A DNA stretch of 24,144 bases. It comes from an uncultured Oscillibacter sp. (GTDB lineage Bacteria; Bacillota; Clostridia; Oscillospirales; Oscillospiraceae). The stretch is from positions 1-24,144 of the forward strand of contig CAJUTB010000039.1 of the NCBI GenBank assembly GCA_910589315.1. The letters are read 5' to 3'. The position numbers and the translations under genes are program-made. This document shows positions 16,246 to 22,672 of this stretch, piece by piece (within the stretch, counting starts at the first letter, position 1; each line of letters opens with the position of its first letter). The notes under the pieces were generated by a model. The model ran no database searches. It had not been told where the DNA came from and saw only the letters and a program-made list of their open reading frames with translations.

Positions 16246-17360
16246 TTCAGGGCGTTTCGGGCCTGATAGTACGCTTTCCACGGGCCTCCGACCTCCTCTG
16301 CTTTGTCCCGTACCACCGTGGAGAAGTACCCACGGAGCTTTTCCAGATCTTCGCCCGGCTCCTGGCCCAGCGCGCCGGTGAGATTGGCGACGAGGGCGCG
16401 GGGTTCGATTTTCCCGCCGCCGTAGTAGTAAGCCCCCATCATGGTCTGGTAGTAGACGGAAACTGCCTCGGCGGTGCTCATGACAGCGTTGGGCTTTTCG
16501 ATGCGGTGGCCCATGGAGGACACGCCCTCCCGCAGCTCGTGGAAGGTGGCCGACAGGAGTTCCGCGGCGTCGTTGTCCGGTTCCATTTCCACGCCGGCGT
16601 TTCTGGCCATGGCGGCGGCTTCCCGAAGAATGATTTCTTTTTCAAGTTTCACATCCCCCACCGGCCGCACGGTTTCAAAGTTAAACCGCCGCTTCAGCGC
16701 GCTGCTCATTTCATTCACGCCCTTGTCGCGGGTATTGGCAGTGCCGATCACATTAAAGCCGGGCCGGGCGAACAGCAGCCCTTCGCTTCCAAGCTCCGGG
16801 ACGTTCAGCACCTTGTCGCTCATGACGCTGATCAGGCTGTCCTGAATTTCGGCGGGGGTGCGGGTGATTTCCTCGAACCGGGCCAGAATGCCCTGTTCCA
16901 TGCCGACGTAAAGCGGCGACGGCACCAACGCCTGGCGGCAGGGCCCCTGGGCCAGCAGCAGGGCGTAATTCCAGCTGTATTTGATCATGTCCTCGGTGGT
17001 TCCGGCGGTGCCCTGGATGGTGTTGGTGCTGATCCCGCTGATGGCGGCGGACAGCAGCTCGGATAAAAGCGTTTTGGCGGTGCCCGGCTCGCCCACCAGC
17101 ATCAGCCCCCGGGAACCGGTGAGGGTGATGATGCAGCGTTCTACCAGGGCGTCGTTGCCCAGGTATTTTTTATGGATGGCGATTTCCCGTCCCTGGTATT
17201 CCAGCGGCTTTTTCCGGCCCAGGATGAAATCCCGCACGGCCTTTGGACTGAGCTTCCAGCCCAGGGGCTTCCGGTTCCCGCCGTCCGCGGCGGCGAGAGC
17301 GGCCAGCTCGTCCTGATAACGCACCTCCGCCTGGGGGCGGATCTGGTTAGTCTGTTCCAT
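16242..17360 (-). CDS. MoxR-family AAA+ ATPase (YehL-like)
   Basis: This 372-residue cytoplasmic AAA+ protein belongs to the MoxR group, whose members act as chaperone-like ATPases with VWA partners. Walker A is GEPGTAKT (90-97). The Walker B region reads GILARFEEITR (158-167), so the usual DE pair is FEE. Sensor 1 is N209 in GTANTRD, and the likely arginine finger lies in ALKRRFNFE (about 221-229). The ATG at 17360 follows GAGAGGAG at about 10 nt; longer upstream frames cross the promoter and were rejected. It is the first gene of the seven-gene minus-strand unit, with a strong promoter 40-70 bp upstream. Its neighbours support assignment to the YehL subfamily. Confidence 0.92.
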   Translation of the reverse strand: MEQTNQIRPQAEVRYQDELAALAAADGGNRKPLGWKLSPKAVRDFILGRKKPLEYQGREIAIHKKYLGNDALVERCIITLTGSRGLMLVGEPGTAKTLLSELLSAAISGISTNTIQGTAGTTEDMIKYSWNYALLLAQGPCRQALVPSPLYVGMEQGILARFEEITRTPAEIQDSLISVMSDKVLNVPELGSEGLLFARPGFNVIGTANTRDKGVNEMSSALKRRFNFETVRPVGDVKLEKEIILREAAAMARNAGVEMEPDNDAAELLSATFHELREGVSSMGHRIEKPNAVMSTAEAVSVYYQTMMGAYYYGGGKIEPRALVANLTGALGQEPGEDLEKLRGYFSTVVRDKAEEVGGPWKAYYQARNALK

Positions 17361-17386
17361 AAAATCACAGATCTCCTCTCGCAATG

Positions 17387-17436
17387 GTATACTGGACAAG
17401 TATACTATTTTTCCTCTGCTCTGGCAAGAGCAGAGG
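17387..17436. promoter_or_regulatory. Candidate operator region on the operon promoter
   Basis: A perfect 10-bp inverted repeat CCTCTGCTCT-GGCA-AGAGCAGAGG (17413-17436) covers the -35 element. Two copies of GTATACT (17387-17393 and 17400-17406), 13 bp apart, flank and overlap the -10 element and the predicted start. No T tract follows the inverted repeat on either strand, so it is not a normal terminator. The arrangement suggests repressor binding, but the regulator is unknown. Confidence 0.45.
17399..17427 (-). promoter_or_regulatory. Predicted sigma-A promoter of the ATPase-to-recG operon
   Basis: Read on the minus strand, TTGCCA (17427-17422) and TATACT (17404-17399) are separated by exactly 17 bp, each five of six to consensus. 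The predicted start near 17392 gives a leader of about 32 nt before the ATPase ATG. No other strong promoter was noticed inside the cluster. Confidence 0.7.
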
Positions 17437-17459
17437 GCTGGATTTCCAATAAAAAATAC

Positions 17460-17490
17460 AAAAAAAGGCCTGCAAACAAGTTGCAGGCCC
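17460..17490 (-). terminator. Terminator of the VOC/glyoxalase gene
   Basis: On the minus strand a 9-bp perfect stem (17467-17475 with 17481-17489) with a 5-nt loop is followed by a run of T (17466-17460). It starts about 11 nt after the gene's stop codon and insulates the operon promoter at 17427. Confidence 0.85.
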
Positions 17491-17500
17491 GGCGGGGCGG

Positions 17501-17866
17501 TCAGCGGCGGGGAACAATTTCGATCCAATATCCATCGGGGTCCATGATGAAGTAGATGCCCATTTTCGGGTTGTCAAAACAGACGCAGCCCATCTCGTCG
17601 TGCTTGGCGCGGGCGGCGGCAAAGTCCTCCGCCGTGAGGGCGAGATGAAATTCGCACTCTCCCAGGTCATACTTCTGGGGATGGTCCCGGAGCCATGTCA
17701 GCTCCAGACGGAAATCCGTCTTTCCGTCTCCTAGGAATACCAGGACAAAACTGCCGTCCTCGGCTTCCTTCCGGCGCACGGGTTCCAGGCCCAGGGCCTC
17801 CTTATAGAACGCAATGGATCGGTCCAGGTCGGTGACGTTGAAATTGAAATGGTTGAATGTCAGCAT
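17501..17866 (-). CDS. VOC-family protein, glyoxalase I-like
   Basis: The 121-residue protein has the paired beta-alpha-beta-beta-beta layout of the vicinal oxygen chelate family. Metal ligands of glyoxalase I type appear to be present: H6 (FNHFNFNV), E55 (RLELTW), H74 (CEFHLAL) and E116 (YWIEIVP), matching the spacing of short bacterial lactoylglutathione lyases. The predicted role is metal-dependent detoxification of methylglyoxal adducts, but VOC proteins of this size also include other lyases and resistance proteins, so the substrate is uncertain. The ATG at 17866 follows AAGGAGG at 7 nt. The gene is monocistronic, between its own promoter (17915-17943) and terminator, and shows no link to the neighbouring operon. 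Confidence 0.88.
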   Translation of the reverse strand: MLTFNHFNFNVTDLDRSIAFYKEALGLEPVRRKEAEDGSFVLVFLGDGKTDFRLELTWLRDHPQKYDLGECEFHLALTAEDFAAARAKHDEMGCVCFDNPKMGIYFIMDPDGYWIEIVPRR

Positions 17867-17914
17867 GACGCTGCCTCCTTTTTTCGTGTGGGATTTGGGC
17901 GGGCTTACAAGAGC

Positions 17915-17943
17915 ATCATACCAGAAAGCGGCGGGGATGTAAA
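17915..17943 (-). promoter_or_regulatory. Predicted sigma-A promoter of the VOC gene
   Basis: Minus strand: TTTACA (17943-17938), 17-bp spacer, TATGAT (17920-17915). The predicted start near 17908 lies about 40 nt before the ATG at 17866. Confidence 0.75.
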
Positions 17944-18040
17944 GGAGAGAACGGGGCCTCGGAAGCCGTTTTTTGTATCATTTATCGAAATATGGCCGGA
18001 GGCGGCGGTATTTTCCGTATAATTTTCCATTCCGCAGCCG

Positions 18041-18069
18041 TTGACATTTTCGCTTTAAGCCGCTAAAAT
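18041..18069 (+). promoter_or_regulatory. Strong predicted promoter upstream of the 80-codon ORF
   Basis: A perfect TTGACA (18041-18046) is separated by 17 bp from TAAAAT (18064-18069). The predicted start near 18076 gives a 40-nt leader to the ATG at 18117. It is divergent from the VOC promoter. Confidence 0.8.
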
Positions 18070-18116
18070 AAACAACATAAAAATTCACCCGGCTATACGG
18101 GAAGGAGGCGGACCCC

Positions 18117-18359
18117 ATGACGAAGTTTTCGATGTATACCATGCAGATGTCTGCGTCCGCCGCCTGTGCAGACGCTGCGTCCGCCTGCGCCCGTACGATG
18201 GCCGATTCTTACGTTATCTTCCTTCTGGACGCCATTTTTGTGGCGTCCATTATTATTTTCCGCAGCCTGGGCAATTGCGTCCTGGTAATTCTGGCGGTCC
18301 TGGGAATTCTGCTGGTATGCGGAAAGGCAAATCCGTCTGAAGCGAGATGGTTCGCGTAG
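18117..18359 (+). CDS. Small Ile/Leu/Val-rich membrane protein or leader ORF
   Basis: The ATG at 18117 follows GAAGGAGG at 8-nt spacing, downstream of a strong promoter and upstream of an intrinsic terminator, so expression is well supported. The 80-residue product has an N-terminal third rich in Ala, Met, Cys and Ser, then a hydrophobic stretch from about residue 32 to 69. About 21 of the 35 residues from 33 to 67 are Ile, Leu or Val, broken by FRSLGN. This can be read as two short membrane segments. Because the next genes encode a branched-chain amino acid transporter, it could instead act as a regulatory leader whose translation senses Ile/Leu/Val supply. I do not recognise a family. A minus-strand frame over the same DNA lacks comparable signals. 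Confidence 0.6.
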   Translation: MTKFSMYTMQMSASAACADAASACARTMADSYVIFLLDAIFVASIIIFRSLGNCVLVILAVLGILLVCGKANPSEARWFA

Positions 18360-18373
18360 CTGTCCAGATACAG

Positions 18374-18411
18374 CAAAGCGGCTCCGCTTGGACGGCGGAG
18401 CTGCTTTTTTG
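18374..18411 (+). terminator. Terminator between the 80-codon ORF and livJ
   Basis: A stem of about 12 bp (AAAGCGGCTCCG, 18375-18386, with CGGAGCTGCTTT, one G-T wobble) and a 9-nt loop is followed by a T run at 18405-18410. It begins 15-16 nt after the stop codon. A small hairpin GCTGT/ACAGC (18359-18374) precedes it. It may be a simple terminator or a regulated attenuator for the transporter genes. Confidence 0.8.
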
Positions 18412-18417
18412 TATAAT
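18388..18417 (+). promoter_or_regulatory. Possible second promoter for the liv genes
   Basis: A perfect -10 TATAAT (18412-18417) follows the terminator T run. The best -35 is a weak TTGGAC (18388-18393) at 18-bp spacing, located in the terminator loop. The predicted start near 18424 leaves about 18 nt before the livJ ATG, including the ribosome binding site. Confidence 0.4.
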
Positions 18418-18441
18418 ATTTTATCGCAAAAGGAGAAAAGT

Positions 18442-19704
18442 ATGATGAAGAAGAAGTTTTTGAGCATCGTCCTGGCCCTGGCTCTTGTGTTGAGCCTGGC
18501 CGCCTGCGGCAGCGACACCGGTTCCACCGGCGGCGATTCCGGGTCCCAGACCTCCGGCGATTCCACCGGCGGCGATTCCGGGTCCCAGACCTCCGGTGAT
18601 TCCACCGGCGGCGATTCCAGCTCCGCTCCCTCCGGCGCGGCCTTCAAGCTGGGCGGCACCGGCCCCCTCACCGGCCCCGTCGCCGTCTACGGCCTCGCGG
18701 CCCGCAACGGCGCGCAGATCGCCGTTGACGAGATCAACGCGGAAAACGGCGCGGTTCAGTTTGAGCTGAACTATCAGGATGACACCCACGACGCCGAAAA
18801 GGCCGTCAACGCCTACAACAACCTGAAGGACTGGGGAATGCAGCTCTCTCTGGGTTCCGTTACCTCCAAGCCCTGCGAGGCCACCTCCAGCATGAACTTT
18901 GAGGACCGCGTGTTCGCGCTTACGCCGTCGGCGTCCTCTGTGGCCACCACCGAGGGCAAGGACAATGTGTTCCAGATGTGCTTCACGGACCCCGGACAGG
19001 GCGCAAAGTCCGCCGAGTATATCGCCACCCAGAAGCTGGGTACGAAGATTGCCGTCATCTGGAAGAACGACGACGTGTATTCCACCGGTATTTACAACAC
19101 TTTCAAGGAAGAAGCTGGCAAGCAGGGCCTGGAGATCGTCTCCGACACCACCTTCAACGACGCCAACGCCACGGACTTCTCCGTCCAGATCACCGATGCC
19201 CAGAGCAAGGGCGCGGACCTGGTGTTCCTGCCGATGTACTATGACGTTGCGGCCCTGATCTTCGTACAGGCCAACACCATGGGTTACGCGCCCAAGTGGT
19301 TCGGCGTGGACGGCATGGACGGCATCCTCTCCGTGGACGGCTTTGACACCTCCCTGGCGGAAGGCGTCATGCTGCTGACCCCCTTCGCGGCCGACGCGGA
19401 CGACGAGCGCACGAAGAACTTTGTAAGCGAGTACCAGAGCCGTCACGGCGAGATCCCCAACCAGTTTGCGGCGGATGCCTATGACTGCGTGTACGCATAC
19501 AAGCAGGCTCTGGAAGCCGCCGGCGCAACCCCCGACATGGATGCGGCGGCTCTGTGCGACCTGATGATAGAGCAGTTTACCTCCATGACCTTCGAGGGCC
19601 TGACCGGCGACGGCGCGGGCATCACCTGGGAGACCAGCGGCGCGGTGTCCAAGAGCCCCAAGGGCATGATCATTCAAGGCGGCGCGTACGTCGGTATGGA
19701 CTGA
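18442..19704 (+). CDS. livJ: Branched-chain amino acid ABC transporter, substrate-binding lipoprotein
   Basis: The 420-residue product starts with MMKKKFLSIV and a lipobox ending LSLAAC (Cys22), so it should be a membrane-anchored lipoprotein. A Gly/Ser/Thr/Asp linker (residues 23 to about 65) made of a 13-residue repeat joins it to a type I periplasmic-binding domain. That domain opens with FKLGGTGPLTGPVAVYG and contains DEINAENG, typical of LivJ/LivK proteins that bind Leu, Ile and Val. The ATG at 18442 follows AAAGGAG; the adjacent ATG at 18445 is equally possible. An earlier in-frame start at 18388 lies in the terminator and was rejected. It heads a livJHMGF-type gene set. Ligand specificity is inferred from the family; related proteins bind amides or other amino acids. 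Confidence 0.92.
   Translation: MMKKKFLSIVLALALVLSLAACGSDTGSTGGDSGSQTSGDSTGGDSGSQTSGDSTGGDSSSAPSGAAFKLGGTGPLTGPVAVYGLAARNGAQIAVDEINAENGAVQFELNYQDDTHDAEKAVNAYNNLKDWGMQLSLGSVTSKPCEATSSMNFEDRVFALTPSASSVATTEGKDNVFQMCFTDPGQGAKSAEYIATQKLGTKIAVIWKNDDVYSTGIYNTFKEEAGKQGLEIVSDTTFNDANATDFSVQITDAQSKGADLVFLPMYYDVAALIFVQANTMGYAPKWFGVDGMDGILSVDGFDTSLAEGVMLLTPFAADADDERTKNFVSEYQSRHGEIPNQFAADAYDCVYAYKQALEAAGATPDMDAAALCDLMIEQFTSMTFEGLTGDGAGITWETSGAVSKSPKGMIIQGGAYVGMD
18523..18618 (+). repeat. 39-bp tandem repeat encoding the LivJ linker
   Basis: Two full 39-bp units (18523-18561 and 18562-18600) and a partial third (18601-18618) encode the 13-residue unit STGGDSGSQTSGD. The full units are nearly identical at DNA level (a GGC/GGT change is visible), which points to recent duplication or slippage. 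Confidence 0.9.
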
Positions 19705-19729
19705 GCGGCCTGCATTGGAAAGCTGCGGA

Positions 19730-19804
19730 GCGGAGGGCGGTTCCGCCCTCCGCCTCCGGCGCGTATTGAAAAGCGGCCGGGTTTCCGGCGGTTTTCCAAT
19801 ACGC
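19730..19804 (+). repeat. Two hairpins in the livJ-livH spacer
   Basis: The first is a perfect 11-bp inverted repeat (19730-19740 with 19743-19753). The second pairs GCGTATTG...(19761) with ...AATACGC (to 19804), with inner GCCGG/CCGGC pairing and one bulge. Neither is followed by a T tract. They may protect the livJ part of the transcript or lower expression of the downstream genes. Confidence 0.6.
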
Positions 19805-19837
19805 GCAGGAGAAATACACCAAGAGAGGGAGAAGGGT

Positions 19838-20755
19838 ATGAATTTTCTGAATTTTTTAATCAGCGGTATTTCCCTGGGCAGCATTTATGCCATCATCGCC
19901 CTAGGGTATACGATGGTTTACGGTATTGCAAAGATGCTGAATTTCGCCCATGGAGATGTGATTATGGTGGGCGCATACATTTGCTTTTTCGCCTCGTCGT
20001 CCTTTCATCTGCCTCCGGCGCTGGGGATTCTGGCGGCAATTGCGGTTTGTACGGTTTTGGGCATGACGGTCGAGCGGTTAGCCTATAAGCCCTTACGGCA
20101 GGCTCCGTCCCTGGCGGTTCTGATCACGGCCATCGGCGTAAGCTATTTCCTGCAAAACAGCGCGCTGCTGCTGTGGAGCTCCACGCCGAAAATGTTCCCC
20201 GCGTTTTTCGTCCTGAAAGGGACCGCTGCGGATGGAGCGGAAACGGTACGCAACAGCTTGCAGCTGTTCGACGGGCAGCTGACCATTTCCTTTGTGACCA
20301 TTGTCACGATTTTGACCTGCGTGGTGATCATGGCGGGACTCACCGCCTTCATCAACCATACGAAAATGGGCAAGGCCATGCGGGCCTGTTCCGAGGACAA
20401 GGGCGCGGCCCAGCTGATGGGTATCAACGTGGACGGTACGATCTCCATGACCTTTGCCATTGGTTCCGGCCTGGCTGCCGTTGCGGGCGTGCTGCTCTGC
20501 TCCGCCTATCCGACCCTGGTGCCCACAACCGGCTCCATGCCGGGCATCAAGGCGTTTACCGCCGCAGTCTTCGGCGGCATTGGGTCCATCCCGGGGGCCT
20601 TCCTGGGCGGACTGCTGCTGGGCGTGATTGAAACCTTCGCAAAAGCCTATATTTCCATGCAGTTGAGCGACGCGATTGTATTTGCGGTGCTGATTATCGT
20701 GCTGCTGGTGAAGCCCGTCGGACTGCTGGGCCGTCAGATCAGCGAGAAAGTGTGA
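19838..20755 (+). CDS. livH: Branched-chain amino acid ABC transporter permease LivH
   Basis: This 305-residue integral membrane protein forms one half of the inner-membrane channel of the Leu/Ile/Val importer. The family start NFLISGISLGSIYAIIALGY and the motif MLNFAHGDVIMVGAY are clear, and about eight hydrophobic segments follow. The C-terminal LAGVLL/IGSIPGAFLGGLLLG-type permease motif is present near residues 215-265. The ATG at 19838 follows a GGGAGAAGGG tract. A longer open frame from 19715 crosses the hairpins and is unlikely to be translated. The stop at 20755 is 9 nt before the LivM start. Confidence 0.94.
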   Translation: MNFLNFLISGISLGSIYAIIALGYTMVYGIAKMLNFAHGDVIMVGAYICFFASSSFHLPPALGILAAIAVCTVLGMTVERLAYKPLRQAPSLAVLITAIGVSYFLQNSALLLWSSTPKMFPAFFVLKGTAADGAETVRNSLQLFDGQLTISFVTIVTILTCVVIMAGLTAFINHTKMGKAMRACSEDKGAAQLMGINVDGTISMTFAIGSGLAAVAGVLLCSAYPTLVPTTGSMPGIKAFTAAVFGGIGSIPGAFLGGLLLGVIETFAKAYISMQLSDAIVFAVLIIVLLVKPVGLLGRQISEKV

Positions 20756-20764
20756 GGTGGGAAC

Positions 20765-21835
20765 ATGGCTTCTTTGAATTTGTCGTTGAAAAAAATGAGC
20801 AGGACCTCCCGCCGGAACTATCTGACCTATGGGCTGGTGATTTTGGCGTATATCATTCTCCAGGTGATGCATGGGTCTTTGAGCTCCTCGCTGAAGGGAA
20901 TGCTGGTGCCGATCTGCGCGTATGTGGTTATGGCGGTTTCCCTGAATCTGACGGTAGGCATTCTGGGCGAGCTGTCGCTGGGCCATGCGGGCTTTATGAG
21001 CGTGGGCGCGTTCACCGGCGTGATTGCCTCCACCTGTTTCCAGTCCCTGATTCCCTTTGCGCCGCTGCGGCTGGCGTTGGGCATGGCGGCAGGCGCGGCC
21101 TGCGCGGCCCTGGCCGGGTTTCTGATTGGAATTCCCGTTCTGCGGCTCAAAGGCGACTATCTGGCAATCGTCACCCTGGCATTTGGGGAAATCATCAAGT
21201 CCATTTTCACCAATCTCTATGTCGGCCTGGACAGTTCCGGGCTGCATATGAGCATTTTGGAGGACAAAACCAATCTGGCCGAGGGCGGGAAGCTCATCAT
21301 CGGCGGCCCGATGGGCATGGGCGGCATTGAGAAAATCTCCACGTTTACCGCCGGTTTCCTGCTGATTCTGGTTACGCTGGTGGTGGTGTTCAACCTGGTG
21401 AACAGCCGGGCGGGCCGGGCCATCATGGCGGTTCGGGACAACCGGATAGCCGCCGAGAGCATCGGCGTCAACGTGACGAAATACAAAATGCTGGCCTTTG
21501 TGACCTCGGCTGCTTTGGCGGGCGCGGCGGGCGCGCTGTTTGCGATGAACTATTCCACCATCGTTGCGGCGAAGTTCGATTTCAACACGTCCATTCTGGT
21601 GCTGGTGTTTGTGGTGCTGGGCGGCCTGGGCAATATGCTGGGCTCCATTGTGGCCGCGGCGGTGCTGACCATTCTGCCCGAGGCCCTGCGGCAGTTCGCG
21701 GATTACCGGATGCTGGTGTATGCCATTGTTTTAATTCTGGTGATGCTGGCTACGAACAACCCGGTTCTTCGCGGCTATCTGGACCGGGCAAAGAGCGTTT
21801 TCACCGGAAAACGCGGCAAAAAGGAGGCGGCCTGA
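20765..21835 (+). CDS. livM: Branched-chain amino acid ABC transporter permease LivM
   Basis: This 356-residue multi-pass membrane protein is the second permease of the importer. Hydrophobic segments begin at about residue 19 (YLTYGLVILAYIILQVM). The LivM signature SLNLTVGILGELSLGHAGFM is followed by RLKGDYLAIVTLAFGEIIK, and the AVRDNRIAAESIGVNVTKYK loop that contacts the ATPases is present. The ATG at 20765 follows GAGGTGGG, 9 nt after the livH stop. The C-terminus is short and basic (GKRGKKEAA), and its coding sequence contains the livG ribosome binding site. Confidence 0.95.
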   Translation: MASLNLSLKKMSRTSRRNYLTYGLVILAYIILQVMHGSLSSSLKGMLVPICAYVVMAVSLNLTVGILGELSLGHAGFMSVGAFTGVIASTCFQSLIPFAPLRLALGMAAGAACAALAGFLIGIPVLRLKGDYLAIVTLAFGEIIKSIFTNLYVGLDSSGLHMSILEDKTNLAEGGKLIIGGPMGMGGIEKISTFTAGFLLILVTLVVVFNLVNSRAGRAIMAVRDNRIAAESIGVNVTKYKMLAFVTSAALAGAAGALFAMNYSTIVAAKFDFNTSILVLVFVVLGGLGNMLGSIVAAAVLTILPEALRQFADYRMLVYAIVLILVMLATNNPVLRGYLDRAKSVFTGKRGKKEAA

Positions 21836-21836
21836 T

Positions 21837-22670
21837 ATGTTTTCCAAATTAGTACCCGTCCCTTCGGGCAGCTTGATCCCAGACCGGGACATTGGCAAAT
21901 CTCCGATTTTGGAGTGTATCAACCTGGGGATTACCTTCGGCGGCCTGAAAGCCGTGGAGGATTTCAACCTGACGATTGGCCGCACGGAGATCGCGGGACT
22001 GATCGGTCCCAACGGCGCGGGCAAAACCACCGTTTTTAACCTGCTGACAAAGGTATACCAGCCCACGAAGGGCACCATTCTGCTGGACGGGCACGATACC
22101 CACGGCATGGATACGATTAAAGTGAACCGGGCGGGCATCGCCCGGACCTTCCAGAATATCCGGCTCTTTCAGGACCTGTCGGTGGAGGACAACGTAAAGA
22201 CCGCCATGGATAACCAGATGACTTATAATATGTGGACGGGCATTTTCCGCCTTCCCAGCTTCTGGAAAGAGGAAAAGACCGCGCATGACCGCGCTCTGGA
22301 ACTGCTATCCATCTTTAACATGGAGGATCTTGCCAAGGTCCGGTCGGGGTCCCTACCCTACGGCGCACAGCGGCGTTTGGAGATCGTCCGTGCGCTTGCG
22401 ACGAATCCCTCCCTGCTGCTGCTGGACGAACCGGCGGCGGGTATGAATCCCTCGGAGACGGCAGAGCTGATGGAGAACATCCGGAAAATCCGGGATACGT
22501 TCCAGATTGCGGTGCTGCTGATCGAGCATGACATGAATCTGGTTATGAATATCTGCGAGGGCATCTGCGTTTTGAACTTCGGACGGATTATCGCTAAGGG
22601 CAGTCCGGCGGATATCCAGGCGAATCCGGCGGTCATTGAGGCATACCTTGGAAAACAGAAGGAGGCGTAA
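21837..22670 (+). CDS. livG: Branched-chain amino acid ABC transporter ATPase LivG
   Basis: This 277-residue ATP-binding subunit powers import together with LivF. It has Walker A GPNGAGKT (57-64), the ABC signature in the variant form LPYGAQ (173-178), Walker B LLLLDEP (193-199) and the switch histidine in LIEHDM. The LivG-type insertion around MDNQMTYNMWTGIFRLPSF is present. An N-terminal extension of about 24 residues (FSKLVPVPSGSLIPDRDIGK) precedes the usual start of the fold. The ATG at 21837 is one base after the livM stop, with AAGGAGG at 21821-21827. Confidence 0.95.
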   Translation: MFSKLVPVPSGSLIPDRDIGKSPILECINLGITFGGLKAVEDFNLTIGRTEIAGLIGPNGAGKTTVFNLLTKVYQPTKGTILLDGHDTHGMDTIKVNRAGIARTFQNIRLFQDLSVEDNVKTAMDNQMTYNMWTGIFRLPSFWKEEKTAHDRALELLSIFNMEDLAKVRSGSLPYGAQRRLEIVRALATNPSLLLLDEPAAGMNPSETAELMENIRKIRDTFQIAVLLIEHDMNLVMNICEGICVLNFGRIIAKGSPADIQANPAVIEAYLGKQKEA

Positions 22671-22672
22671 GG

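Noticed and set aside
17413..17436. Reading the 10-bp inverted repeat as a terminator.
   Set aside because: No T tract follows on either strand; the true VOC terminator is at 17460-17490.
17361..17528. Longer N-terminus for the MoxR ATPase.
   Set aside because: It would start inside the VOC gene and run through a terminator and the operon promoter.
18093..18671. A 192-codon minus-strand frame across the small ORF and the livJ start.
   Set aside because: It reads back through a terminator and promoter; its Pro/Glu/Ser repeats are the complement of the livJ linker.
18421..19884. A 487-codon minus-strand frame opposite livJ.
   Set aside because: Shadow of the LivJ lipoprotein gene, with Gly-rich repeat translation from the linker repeats.
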